Assembly (NCBI GenBank): GCA_029239785.1
Contig: JARBUG010000040.1
Span: 1 to 57,298, forward strand
Length of the DNA stretch: 57,298 bases
Reading direction: 5' to 3'
DNA from: Symbiobacteriaceae bacterium
GTDB taxonomy: Bacteria; Bacillota; Sulfobacillia; Symbiobacteriales; Symbiobacteriaceae
Below are positions 31,239 to 40,680 of the stretch, one piece after another; the stretch's first letter is position 1, and each line of letters starts with the position of its first letter. Position numbers and translations under genes: made by a program. The notes under the pieces are model-generated. The model worked only from the letters and a program-made list of their open reading frames with translations. It was not told where the DNA came from and did not search any database.

Positions 31239-32555
31239 ATGCAGACTGAAACCTGGCACGACATGTACCGCCGCAAGCTGACCTCCATCGATGAAGCGGT
31301 CGCCCAGGTCCCCGACCACGCCCAGATCGCCGTTGGCATGTGCTGCGCCGAGCCCCCCGGCCTGCTGAGCCGCCTGCACACCCTGCACGGCAAGCGGACC
31401 GACATTCGGGTCCTCGCCGCCCTGCTGATGCGCCAGTACGACTGGATCGCCAAGCCGGAGTACGCCGACACCTTCAAGCACGAAGCCTGGTTCTACGGCG
31501 ACGCCGCCCGGCAGGCTACCAAGGCCCACGGCCAGGTAACGGTGATTCCGAACAACCTGCACCGGGCCGGCAAGGACCGGTTCGAGGCGAAGCCTGTCAA
31601 CGTGCTCTTCCATACCGTCTCGCCCATGGATAAGCACGGCTACTTCTCGATGTCGCTCTCGACCTGCTACGAGCGGTGGGTGCTCGAAACCGCCGACCTC
31701 GTCATCGTCGAAGTGAACGAGAACACGCCCCGCACCTTCGGTGACACCATGCTCCACATCAGTCAGGTCAACTGGATTGTGGAGAACCACGTGCCCGTGG
31801 TGGAGTTCCCCAACATCACCCCCGGGCCCGAGGAGCAGGCAATCGCCGGCTACGTCGCCGACATGATCGAAAACGGCTCTACCATTCAGCTTGGCATCGG
31901 TGGCATTCCCAACGCCGTCGCCACCTTCCTGAAGGATAAGCGTGACCTCGGCGTCCACACCGAAATGGTCGTCGATGCGATGCTGGAACTCTACGAAGCC
32001 GGCGTCATCACCAACGCGCGCAAAACGCTCGACAGATACAAAACGGTAGGTTGCTTCGCCGCCGGCAGCCGCCGCCTCTACGACTGGCTGGACGATAACC
32101 CCGCCGTGGAGATTCGCGACGGCAACTACACCAACGACCCCTACAACATCGCCAAACAGCCGAAGATGGTCTCCATCAACACGGCTATTTCGGTCGACCT
32201 GACCGGCCAGGTCTGCTCCGAGTCCCTCGGGCCGGTGCAGTACAGCGGCACGGGCGGCCAGCGTGACACCCACGTCGGCTCCTGGATGAGCGAGGGCGGC
32301 AAGGGCATCATCTGCCTCCGCTCCACCGCCAAGGGCGGCACCGTTTCGACGATTACGCCCATGCTGGCGCCGGGCTCAATCGTCACCATGACCCGCAACG
32401 ACCTGGACTACGTCTGCACCGAGTATGGCGTGGCCCGCATGCGCGGCCTCTCCGCCCACGACCGGTGCGCCAATCTGATCAAGATCGCCCACCCGAACTT
32501 CCGCGACCAGCTCAAGGAAGAGGCGCAGAAGTACGGCTGGCTCCCCCGGAGGTGA
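31239..32555 (+). CDS. Acetyl-CoA hydrolase/transferase-family CoA-transferase (butyryl-CoA:acetate / 4-hydroxybutyrate type)
   Basis: The 438-aa protein belongs to the class I CoA-transferases that move CoA between short carboxylates through a glutamyl-CoA intermediate. The expected active-site Glu is in GVHTEMVVDAM, and the CoA-binding glycines are in LGIGGIPNAV. The C-terminal GGQRDTHVGSWMSEGGKGI is typical. It would activate an incoming acid or release one such as butyrate. It is closely spaced between the KASIII-like gene and a hydrolase. Confidence 0.88.
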   Translation: MQTETWHDMYRRKLTSIDEAVAQVPDHAQIAVGMCCAEPPGLLSRLHTLHGKRTDIRVLAALLMRQYDWIAKPEYADTFKHEAWFYGDAARQATKAHGQVTVIPNNLHRAGKDRFEAKPVNVLFHTVSPMDKHGYFSMSLSTCYERWVLETADLVIVEVNENTPRTFGDTMLHISQVNWIVENHVPVVEFPNITPGPEEQAIAGYVADMIENGSTIQLGIGGIPNAVATFLKDKRDLGVHTEMVVDAMLELYEAGVITNARKTLDRYKTVGCFAAGSRRLYDWLDDNPAVEIRDGNYTNDPYNIAKQPKMVSINTAISVDLTGQVCSESLGPVQYSGTGGQRDTHVGSWMSEGGKGIICLRSTAKGGTVSTITPMLAPGSIVTMTRNDLDYVCTEYGVARMRGLSAHDRCANLIKIAHPNFRDQLKEEAQKYGWLPRR

Positions 32556-32560
32556 GGCGC

Positions 32561-33337
32561 ATGAACCTGCACTACCGCTGGCAGGGCAAGGAAGATGGCC
32601 CGGTCCTGGTGCTGATCAACGGGCTGCTGACTGACCTGTCCAGTTGGAACGGACACTTGCCGGCCTACACCGACCACTTCCGGGTGCTGACCTATGATTG
32701 CCGGGGGCAGGGTCAGAGCGACAAGCCCGAGGAAGGTCCCTACACACCGGAGCAGCACGCCGAAGACCTTCACAACCTCCTAACGCAACTCAACCTGACC
32801 AACGTCGCACTCCTCGGTGTGAGCAACGGCGCCTGCATCGCGCTTCAGTTTGCCGCCAGATGGCCCGAGCGGGTCACCGCCCTGGTGCTGGCCAACGGCT
32901 ACGGCCGGGCCGACACCGCCCTCAAGGTCAAGCTGACCAGCTGGCTGAACGGCATGGAAGCCGGCGGCGGTCCCCTCCGCTTCGATATCTCCAGCCCCTG
33001 GATCTGGGGCGCCTCGTACCTCAACAAGCACTACGAAGCGCTCAAGCCCTGGCGGGAGAAGGGGTCCGCCCTCCCCGTCTACGCCGTTCGCCATTTGATC
33101 GCCGGCGGCATGGAGCACGACGTGCTCGACCTTGCCGCCAACATTACCTGCCCCACACTCCTCCTCACCGGCGATGAAGATGTGCTTACGCCCGTCAGCT
33201 ACAGCCACGACCTGCAGCGCCGGATCATCGGCAGCCAGATCGTCATGCTGCGGGAAGCGGGTCACTGCATGTTCCTGGAACAGCCGGCCCAGTTCACGCA
33301 GGCGGCTGCACAGTTCCTGACCCGGAATCTGCTGTAA
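32561..33337 (+). CDS. Alpha/beta hydrolase
   Basis: The 258-aa protein shows a full triad: nucleophile in LLGVSNGACIA, acid in LLLTGDEDVLTP, and histidine in EAGHCMFLEQP. The oxyanion region is LVLINGLLTDLSSW. This is the usual form of 3-oxoadipate-enol-lactonase-like or thioesterase-like hydrolases; the substrate is unknown. GGAGGTGAGG precedes ATG 32561, 5 nt after the CoA-transferase stop. Contrast it with the hydrolase at 27039, which has lost its acid segment. Confidence 0.85.
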   Translation: MNLHYRWQGKEDGPVLVLINGLLTDLSSWNGHLPAYTDHFRVLTYDCRGQGQSDKPEEGPYTPEQHAEDLHNLLTQLNLTNVALLGVSNGACIALQFAARWPERVTALVLANGYGRADTALKVKLTSWLNGMEAGGGPLRFDISSPWIWGASYLNKHYEALKPWREKGSALPVYAVRHLIAGGMEHDVLDLAANITCPTLLLTGDEDVLTPVSYSHDLQRRIIGSQIVMLREAGHCMFLEQPAQFTQAAAQFLTRNLL

Positions 33338-33351
33338 ACGGGGGAGAGACG

Positions 33352-33540
33352 GTGGGAGAGCCTCTAATCGCATCATTCGTCGTTCGGATTTACGCCGACG
33401 CCGAGACGGCAGCCGACCAGGGCCCCTGGCGGGTGACCGTACGCCACGTCCAGTCCGACGAGGAACGCCAGTTCACCAGCCTCGAGGACGCCGCAACATT
33501 CATGCAGCAGTTTGCGAAGGAGGTACCTGTTCGTGGATAA
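33352..33540 (+). CDS. Small protein of unknown function
   Basis: The 62-aa frame starts with GTG after GGGGGAGAG and overlaps the start of the SDR gene by 8 nt, so it is likely translated and coupled. It is acidic, with a beta-strand-like start (LIASFVVRIYADAE) and a middle RVTVRHVQSDEERQFTSLED. It lies between a hydrolase and a reductase in an acyl-CoA operon. I do not recognise a family. Confidence 0.7.
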   Translation: MGEPLIASFVVRIYADAETAADQGPWRVTVRHVQSDEERQFTSLEDAATFMQQFAKEVPVRG

Positions 33541-34273
33541 GGAACTGCAGGGCAAAGTAGCGCTCATTACCGGCTCCGCCCGAGGCCTGGGCAAGGCGAT
33601 CGCCATCGAGCTAGCCACCAAGGGCGCCGATATCATCATCAACGACATCCCGCCCATGGCGGAAGTGGCCGAACAGACCGTCGCCGAACTCAAGGCGATG
33701 GGCGTAAACGCCAAGTTCTACCCCGGCTTTGTCAACAACGAGGAAGATGTGAACCGCATGGCCGCCGAAGTGGGCCAGGTCGACATTCTCGTCAACAACG
33801 CCGGTATCAACCGTGACGGCCACATGCGCAAGTCGAACAAGCCCGACTGGGACGCCGTCATCGACGTCAACCTGACCGGCCCGTTCCTCTGCAGCAAGGC
33901 GTTTGTGCCGCTCATGGCCGCCCGCGGCTGGGGCCGCATCATCAACATTTCGAGCTACGTCGGCCGCACGGGCGTGTTCGGCACCCCGTACTACGCCGCT
34001 TCCAAGGCCGGTCTGATCGGCCTGACCAAGGAAGTTGCCATCGAGTTCGCCAAGAAGGGCGTGACCGTGAACGCTCTCGCCCCGGGCTACATCCTGACCG
34101 AGATGATGCTGAAGTACCCGCAGGAGTACCAGGACAGCATTACGGCCAAGATTCCCTGCGGCTACTGGGCCAAGCCCGAAGACATCGCCTACTGGGCCGG
34201 TGTCTGCGCCTCGCCCCGTGCTCACTACATGACCGGTGCCGTCATTGATTGCAACGGCGGCTGGTATATGTAA
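33533..34273 (+). CDS. Short-chain dehydrogenase/reductase (FabG/PhaB-like 3-oxoacyl reductase)
   Basis: The 246-aa SDR has the NADP(H)-binding TGSARGLGKAIA, the NNAGI motif (ILVNNAGINRDG), the catalytic Ser in NISSYVG, and YYAASKAG with Tyr and Lys. The FGTPYYAASKAGLIGLTKEVA stretch resembles FabG and acetoacetyl-CoA reductase PhaB, which yield (R)-3-hydroxyacyl thioesters. The GTG start 33533 has AAGGAGG at good spacing. With the thiolase and the MaoC hydratase of this window it could form an (R)-specific C4 pathway. Confidence 0.9.
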   Translation: MDKELQGKVALITGSARGLGKAIAIELATKGADIIINDIPPMAEVAEQTVAELKAMGVNAKFYPGFVNNEEDVNRMAAEVGQVDILVNNAGINRDGHMRKSNKPDWDAVIDVNLTGPFLCSKAFVPLMAARGWGRIINISSYVGRTGVFGTPYYAASKAGLIGLTKEVAIEFAKKGVTVNALAPGYILTEMMLKYPQEYQDSITAKIPCGYWAKPEDIAYWAGVCASPRAHYMTGAVIDCNGGWYM

Positions 34274-34314
34274 GTAAGGTTCCGATTCACAAGTTCTTTA
34301 AGGGGGATACCAGG

Positions 34315-35592
34315 GTGAAACGCTTCATGGCAGGACTGCTCTCGCTCGTCATGGTTGCTGGCCTCGCCGCCGGTTGCTCCGAGCCCGCCAAGGACACCAC
34401 GAAGGCGCCGGATACCGCACCGGCCGCTACCACTCCCGCTGACCAGCCCAAGAAGGTTGAAGTTCCCGGCGTCACCGACACCACCGTCAAGGTTGGCGGC
34501 TTTGCCGCCCAGTCCGGTGGCGTCGCCCCGATCGGCATTTCGGTCCGCAAGGGCTTCGAAGCCTACATCAAGTACGTCAACGACGCCGGTGGCGTCCATG
34601 GCCGCAAGATCGAGATCGTGAAGGTCGTCGACGACGAGTTCACCGCCGCCAAGGCCCTCGCCGCTTCCAAGGAACTGGTCGAGTCCGACAAGGTCTTCGC
34701 CATGGCGCCCGTGCTGGGCACCCCGGGCGTGCAGGCTTCCATGGACTACTGGGTCGAGCAGAACATTCCCGTCGTCTACCCGATGACCGGCATTGAGCAG
34801 ACCGCCCACCCGGCCAAGAAGAACGTCTTCGCCGTTCAGCCCAACAACTACGACGAGGCGAAGATCCTGACCCAGTACGCCATCCAGGACCTGGGCAAGA
34901 AGAAGGTCGCCGTGCTCTGGCAGAACACCGACATGGGCAAGCAGGGCCTGAAGGGCGTTCAGGACCAGGTCAAGGCTTCGGGCGGCGAACTGGTTTATGA
35001 AGCTGCCCACGAACTGAAGGCCGTTGACTTCGCCACCCCGGTGCTGAACGCCAAGGCCAAGGGTGCCGAGGCCGTCATTCTCTACACCACGATTGCCGAG
35101 AGCGTCGGCATCATGAAGGAGATGCAGAAGCAGGGCCTGACCGCCGTGCCCCTGACCTCCTACGTCAACGCTGACCCGGTTAACCTGCCCAAGCTGGCTG
35201 GCGACGCCGCTGTTGGCCTGATCACCGGCGGATGGGTGCCCGTGGCCGATCCCAACAGCCCTGACATCAAGAAGTTCAACGAAGTCTACGGCAAGTACAT
35301 CATCGGCGCCGACGGCAAGCCCGAGGCTCCCAACGCCTACTCCACCGCCGGCTGGATCGCCGCCGAGCTGCTGGTCAAGGGCCTGCAGGACGCCGGCAAG
35401 GACCTCACCCGTGAGAAGTTCGTCGCCGCTCTTGAAGCCCTGAAGAACTGGAACGGCATCATGGCCAAGGACATCTCCTACGGCCCTGGCGACCGTCGCG
35501 GTTCCACCGCCTTCTACCTGAACAAGGTCGAGAAGAAGGACGGCAACATCGTGATGCTGCCGATCAACACGCAGCCGTACCGCCTGAAGTAG
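34315..35592 (+). CDS. Branched-chain amino acid-type ABC transporter, substrate-binding lipoprotein
   Basis: The 425-aa protein has a lipoprotein signal (VKRFMAGLLSLVMVAGLAAG followed by the lipobox Cys). A linker rich in Ala, Thr and Pro follows, then a type I periplasmic-binding (LivJ-like) domain: KVGGFAAQSGGVAPIG, KGFEAYIKYVNDAGGVHGR. In a Gram-positive cell it is anchored outside the membrane and feeds LivHMGF. Family members bind branched-chain amino acids, amides, urea or aromatic acids, so the ligand cannot be read from sequence. The GTG start at 34315 has AAGGGGG upstream. Confidence 0.92.
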   Translation: MKRFMAGLLSLVMVAGLAAGCSEPAKDTTKAPDTAPAATTPADQPKKVEVPGVTDTTVKVGGFAAQSGGVAPIGISVRKGFEAYIKYVNDAGGVHGRKIEIVKVVDDEFTAAKALAASKELVESDKVFAMAPVLGTPGVQASMDYWVEQNIPVVYPMTGIEQTAHPAKKNVFAVQPNNYDEAKILTQYAIQDLGKKKVAVLWQNTDMGKQGLKGVQDQVKASGGELVYEAAHELKAVDFATPVLNAKAKGAEAVILYTTIAESVGIMKEMQKQGLTAVPLTSYVNADPVNLPKLAGDAAVGLITGGWVPVADPNSPDIKKFNEVYGKYIIGADGKPEAPNAYSTAGWIAAELLVKGLQDAGKDLTREKFVAALEALKNWNGIMAKDISYGPGDRRGSTAFYLNKVEKKDGNIVMLPINTQPYRLK

Positions 35593-35604
35593 TACCCGGA
35601 GGCA

Positions 35605-35629
35605 GGGGGGAGGAGCAGTTCCTCCCCCC
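35605..35629 (+). terminator. GC hairpin after the binding-protein gene
   Basis: GGGGGGAGGA (35605-35614) pairs with TCCTCCCCCC (35620-35629), without a T-tract. Such hairpins often stabilise the upstream mRNA so that more binding protein than permease is made. Confidence 0.6.
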
Positions 35630-35652
35630 GTGCTCCTAGGAGGGCATATCGC

Positions 35653-36522
35653 ATGATTTTGGCCCAGCAGATCATCAGCGGTCTGGCGACCGGCTCCCTC
35701 TACGCCCTGGCCGCCCTGGGTCTCGTACTGATCTTCAAAACGTCCGACGTGGTGAACTTCGCCCAGGGCGAAATGGCCATGTTCGGCACGTTTGTCGCCT
35801 TTACACTTCTCACCTCTGTCGGTCTTCCTTTCTGGGGCGCCTTCCTGCTGGCGCTGATCTTCGCCGCGATCTTTGGCGCCGGTATTGAGCGGATCGTGCT
35901 GCGGCCCTTGGCCAAGGCGCCGCTCATTAGCGTGATGATCGCCACGCTCGGCCTCTTCCAGATCATCAACGGTGTCGCCGGCTGGATCTGGGGCTACGAG
36001 TTGCAGCCGTTCCCCACCGCATTAAGCGGTGCGCCGATCACCGTTGCTGGTATCGTGTTCACCATGCAGAACCTGATGAACATCGGCGTGGCTATGGTGA
36101 TCATGTTCGGGTTCTTCCTGCTCTTCAAGTTCTCCATCCTTGGTGTCGCCATGCGGGCCGTGGCTGAGAACCGCACGGCTGCCAAGCTGATGGGCGTTCC
36201 CACCGACCGGATCCTGGCCCTTACGTGGGGCCTGGGCGGCATCCTGGCAGCTACCGCCGGCATTCTTACCGCCCCGGTCACTAACCTTGACATCAACTTT
36301 ATGGCCACCCTGCAGATCAAGGCCTTCACCGCCGGCGTGCTGGGCGGGTTCACCTCGCTGCCGGGCGCCGTAATTGGCGGCCTCGCCCTGGGCGTGCTGG
36401 AGAACCTGGTGGGACAGTGGAACTCCCAGCTCCAGACCCCCTTTGCCTTCGGGTTGATCGTCCTGGTACTTGTCATTCGCCCTGCCGGCCTGCTCGGCAC
36501 CATCCAGAAGAAGAAGGTGTAG
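35653..36522 (+). CDS. livH: Branched-chain amino acid-type ABC permease LivH
   Basis: The 289-aa permease has about eight hydrophobic helices and the family signatures NFAQGEMAMFGTFVAF near the start and FTAGVLGGFTSLPGAVIGG near the end. It forms the membrane channel with LivM. CTAGGAGGG precedes ATG 35653. It is 4 nt from livM. Confidence 0.95.
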   Translation: MILAQQIISGLATGSLYALAALGLVLIFKTSDVVNFAQGEMAMFGTFVAFTLLTSVGLPFWGAFLLALIFAAIFGAGIERIVLRPLAKAPLISVMIATLGLFQIINGVAGWIWGYELQPFPTALSGAPITVAGIVFTMQNLMNIGVAMVIMFGFFLLFKFSILGVAMRAVAENRTAAKLMGVPTDRILALTWGLGGILAATAGILTAPVTNLDINFMATLQIKAFTAGVLGGFTSLPGAVIGGLALGVLENLVGQWNSQLQTPFAFGLIVLVLVIRPAGLLGTIQKKKV

Positions 36523-36525
36523 CCC

Positions 36526-37533
36526 ATGGTCAAGAAACTGCCGGCCCTGGTAGGACTTGCGGTCTTGCTGGTGCTGCCCCAGGTGCTGGGAGCCGAGTAT
36601 TCCTGGCTCGTCCTGCTGCTCAACCGGGCCCTGATTTTCGCCATCATGGCGATCGGCCTCAACCTGCTGACGGGCTTTGCCGGTCAGATCTCTATCGGTC
36701 ACGCAGCTTTCATGGCTGTGGGCGCGTTTACCTCGTACGGCCTGGGCAAGTTCGTAGGCATTCCGTTCTGGGGCGCCCTGCCCATCGCCGGTCTGGCGGC
36801 CGGCCTGGTCGGATACGCCCTGGGCTTCCCGGCCCTGCGCCTGTCGGGCCATTACCTGGCCATCGCGACCCTGGGCTTCGGCGTGGCTGTGCCTCAGGTG
36901 CTGAACCTCTGGGAGTCGCTGACCGGCGGCTGGACGGGCGTCAAGCCTGCGGCGCCGTACCTGCTCGGCATCTCCTTCCGGGAGGATCGGCCCTTCTACT
37001 ACCTGATCCTCATTGCCCTATTCATCATGGCCGGGTTGGCAGTCAACCTCATCAAAAGCCGCACCGGGCGTGCCTTTATCGCCCTGCGTGACAGCGAGGT
37101 GGCGGCCCAGGCCATGGGTATCAGTCTGACCAAGTACAAGACCCAGGCCTTCGCCCTGTCGGCCTTCTACGCCGGCATTGGCGGCAGCCTGTACGCCCAC
37201 ATGATCAACTATATTTCGCCCCACGACTTTGGCAGCGGCATCTCCATGGAACTGTTCACGATCATTTGCCTGGGCGGCTTAGCCTCGGTCAACGGCTCAA
37301 TCGTGGGCGCCATCTTCATGTCGTTCCTGCCCAAGCTGACGGAGCGGATTTCGCTGGTCATCCAGAAGTCCGGCGCCTTTGAGCACTCGCACTTCCTGCA
37401 GAACGTCTTCAAGAACTTCAACCAGGTGCTTACGGGCATCATTCTGATTCTGGTCGTGCTCTATCTGCCCATGGGTCTTGTGGACCTGTGGCGGAAGACG
37501 AAAAACCTCTTCACAGCCAAGGGGGTGAAGTAG
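36526..37533 (+). CDS. livM: Branched-chain amino acid-type ABC permease LivM
   Basis: The 335-aa permease carries LivM signatures: GFAGQISIGHAAFMAVGAF in the first part and the EAA-like FALSAFYAGIGGSLYAH and FTIICLGGLASVNGSIVGA in the last part. It has about ten hydrophobic segments. It starts 4 nt after livH and is followed 2 nt later by livG. Confidence 0.95.
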   Translation: MVKKLPALVGLAVLLVLPQVLGAEYSWLVLLLNRALIFAIMAIGLNLLTGFAGQISIGHAAFMAVGAFTSYGLGKFVGIPFWGALPIAGLAAGLVGYALGFPALRLSGHYLAIATLGFGVAVPQVLNLWESLTGGWTGVKPAAPYLLGISFREDRPFYYLILIALFIMAGLAVNLIKSRTGRAFIALRDSEVAAQAMGISLTKYKTQAFALSAFYAGIGGSLYAHMINYISPHDFGSGISMELFTIICLGGLASVNGSIVGAIFMSFLPKLTERISLVIQKSGAFEHSHFLQNVFKNFNQVLTGIILILVVLYLPMGLVDLWRKTKNLFTAKGVK

Positions 37534-37534
37534 T

Positions 37535-38312
37535 ATGGCAATCCTTGAACTGAAAGGCGTTACCGTCCGCTTTGGCGGCCTGGTGGCTGTCAACGCGCTC
37601 GACCTGTCGGTGGAGCAGGGGTCGATTCATGGCTTGATCGGGCCGAACGGCGCCGGCAAGTCGACCGTGTTCAACGTGCTGAGCCGTTACTACGATCCCG
37701 CCGAAGGCACGGCCACGTTTGAGGGCAAGGACCTGCTCGGCGCCCAGCCCCACGACGTGATCAACCGGGGCATCGCCCGCACGTTCCAGAACGTTGAGCT
37801 TTTCAAGGGCCTTTCCGTCATGGATAACCTGATGGTCGGGCAGCACCACAACTTCAGGTACGGCCTGCTGCCGGCCCTGCTGTCTCGCATATTGCCTTCC
37901 GTCAAGCGGGAGGAGGCCGAAAAGCGGGCCAAGGCGCTGGAAGTGCTGGAGTTCCTGGGCATCGCCGCCTATAAGGATGCGTTCCCCGCCTTCTTGCCCT
38001 ACGGCATTCAGAAGCGGGTCGAGTTCGCCCGTGCGCTGGTCAGCCAGCCCAAGCTGATTCTGCTGGACGAGCCCGCCGCGGGCATGAACGAGCAGGAGAC
38101 GCACGATCTGGCGCAGCTAATCCGCATCATGCGCGACAAGTACAAGACCACCGTGCTGCTGGTCGAGCATGACATGTCGCTGGTCATGTCGATCTGCGAG
38201 CATATCACCGTAATGGAGTTCGGCCGAAAGATCGCCGACGGCACCCCGGCCGAAGTCCAGAACAACCCCGCCGTCATTAAGGCCTACCTCGGCGAGGAGG
38301 AGGAGGCCGCCA

Positions 38313-38320
<8 letters not shown>
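37535..38320 (+). CDS. livG: Branched-chain amino acid-type ABC ATPase LivG
   Basis: The 261-aa ATPase has Walker A GPNGAGKSTVF, and Walker B LILLDEPAAGMN with the LivG-type MNEQE. The signature region is degenerate: YGIQKRVEFARAL stands where LSYGxQRRLEIARAL is usual. It energises LivHM together with LivF. Its stop overlaps the livF start by 8 nt. Confidence 0.95.
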
Positions 38321-39017
<697 letters not shown>

Positions 39018-39030
39018 CATCAGCAGAAGA

Positions 39031-39058
39031 GAGGCGGGCCATGGCGGCCCGCCTCATT
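39031..39058. terminator. Terminator between livF and the convergent hydrolase gene
   Basis: A 10-bp stem GAGGCGGGCC/GGCCCGCCTC (39031-39040 with 39046-39055) with a 5-nt loop and a short ATT tail. It overlaps the last bases of the minus-strand gene. Confidence 0.65.
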
Positions 39059-40526
39059 CCATATGCCCCACCCAACCGTTCATCTGGAACCGGGCCCGAC
39101 CGTCGTCCCCCCGCTCCAGCGTGAAGATGCCCTGGCTGCACACAAACTGGGTGTTGGTGTTGAGCGGGCGGCAAAGAACCTCTTGTTCGGCCATCCAGGG
39201 GAAGTTGGCCCACAACTGGCTGCCTTCCAGCCGCAGGGTCACCCGGGCATCCGCGACGGGTGCGAATGTATATGTACCAACGAACGGCGAGACAGCCGCT
39301 GGGCTCAGTTGGAAGGCCGGGTCGAACGGAAACCTGGCCCTCGCCTCGCCGTCAACCATGAGAAAGGGGGCTGGCCCTGCCGCCCGTGACGGCACAAACC
39401 CGAGGGATACGCAGCCGCGCGGCCCGTTGGCGAAGTAGGTACGCTGGCTGTGGGCCGCCAGGGGGAAGGGCCCGTGGCCCAGGTCGGCGGTCAGGTGGTG
39501 GCCGTCCTCAGACACCGCCACCGTGGCCAATCCGTCCGTTGGGTGGATGTAGGTGCCAACAAAGCCGGGCCAGACCGAGCGGTCGGGCACCGCAACGGCC
39601 ACCGGCTTGACATCAGTGGGCAGCCCAAGCAGGGAGTCCAAAATGCGCTGGGCCAGGGGACGCAGCAGGTAGGGCGAATCGATCTGGTTCGCCAGCAGGA
39701 TGACTGCCGCCCCGGCCTCAGGCGCCATGTCCAGAATGGACCCGAAGGTGCCGATTTTCCCTTCGTGGCCGATCAGTTGCAGCCCTTTGTAAGACCGCCG
39801 GAAGAAGGTCAGACCGTACCCCGCACCGTCCATCGTATACCGGGAAACCTGCTCACTCTGCATGAGGTCGACCGAGGCAGGCGAAAGGATCTGTCCGCCG
39901 CCACCCATCTGCATCAGGGCGAAGCGGGCCAGGTCGGACACCGTGGAGACGGCACCGGCGGCCGGTCGAATACCGGGGTTCTCCGGCAGATCGAAGTGGG
40001 TCTCCGTCATGCCCAGGGGTTCCAGCACCAGGCCACGCACCAGGTCGTCAAACGGCCGGCCCGATGCCACTTCGGCGATGTGCCCGGCGAGAACCAGACC
40101 CGGGTTGCTGTACAGGAAGACGGCGCCGGGCTCCGCAACCAGGGGCAGTTGGGGAAACTCTTCCCGTACATACGCTTCAATGGTTGCCCGAGAAGGACCC
40201 ATCGCGTAGGGGGGCAGCGCGGGCAGCCCGGCGGTGTGGCTGAGCAGCATTCTCAGCGTGACCGTGGCCTCCCGGCTGAGTCGGAGCCATGGCACATAGC
40301 GCTCTACCGGCACATCCAGGCCCAGGGCGCCGGACTCCACGAGCCGCATAATGGCCGTGCCGACCAGCGGCTTGCTGACCGACCCGATGCGGAACGGCGT
40401 CTCAACGCCGAAGCCCCTGGCGTACCGCAGGGCGCCCTGGCTCACGACGCCCACCGCCAACCCTGGAATGCCGTGCGCTTCCAAGCACCCCTGCACGAGT
40501 TCTTCGATCTGGCTGGCTACGAACAA
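39054..40526 (-). CDS. Beta-lactamase-family serine hydrolase
   Basis: The 490-aa protein has a class C beta-lactamase/PBP-like catalytic domain with SxxK in GSVSKPLV and YxN in LYSNPGL. The C-terminal part (about 320-490) has two repeats beginning FVGTYIHP and FVGTYTFA, typical of DUF3471-like lipocalin-type tails. Start TTG 40526 is preferred because AGAGGAGG lies 9 nt upstream; ATG 40571 has no ribosome site. No signal peptide is visible, so it may be cytoplasmic. The partial gene at 1-239 is of the same superfamily. Confidence 0.85.
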   Translation of the reverse strand: MFVASQIEELVQGCLEAHGIPGLAVGVVSQGALRYARGFGVETPFRIGSVSKPLVGTAIMRLVESGALGLDVPVERYVPWLRLSREATVTLRMLLSHTAGLPALPPYAMGPSRATIEAYVREEFPQLPLVAEPGAVFLYSNPGLVLAGHIAEVASGRPFDDLVRGLVLEPLGMTETHFDLPENPGIRPAAGAVSTVSDLARFALMQMGGGGQILSPASVDLMQSEQVSRYTMDGAGYGLTFFRRSYKGLQLIGHEGKIGTFGSILDMAPEAGAAVILLANQIDSPYLLRPLAQRILDSLLGLPTDVKPVAVAVPDRSVWPGFVGTYIHPTDGLATVAVSEDGHHLTADLGHGPFPLAAHSQRTYFANGPRGCVSLGFVPSRAAGPAPFLMVDGEARARFPFDPAFQLSPAAVSPFVGTYTFAPVADARVTLRLEGSQLWANFPWMAEQEVLCRPLNTNTQFVCSQGIFTLERGDDGRARFQMNGWVGHME

Positions 40527-40634
40527 TGCAGTGTTCCTCCTCTGTTGATGCAGCAAGTACGTTCCTACCATACGGATAACTCATGAAAACAGAAAGACTG
40601 TTTCTTTTCCAAGATACGACGTATAATGAAGACG

Positions 40635-40668
40635 AACCGGTGATCAGGGCTCGCCCTGACCACCGGTT
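40635..40668 (-). terminator. Terminator of S9 peptidase 1
   Basis: A 15-bp stem with one mismatch (40635-40649 with 40654-40668) lies just after the minus-strand stop and is followed in that direction by CGTCTTCATT. Confidence 0.7.
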
Positions 40669-40680
40669 CTTGCTTTCCAG

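Noticed and set aside
30201-32273. 690-codon minus-strand open frame
   Set aside because: Antisense to the KASIII-like and CoA-transferase genes; composition (Val/Gly/Asp rich) is typical of a shadow frame.
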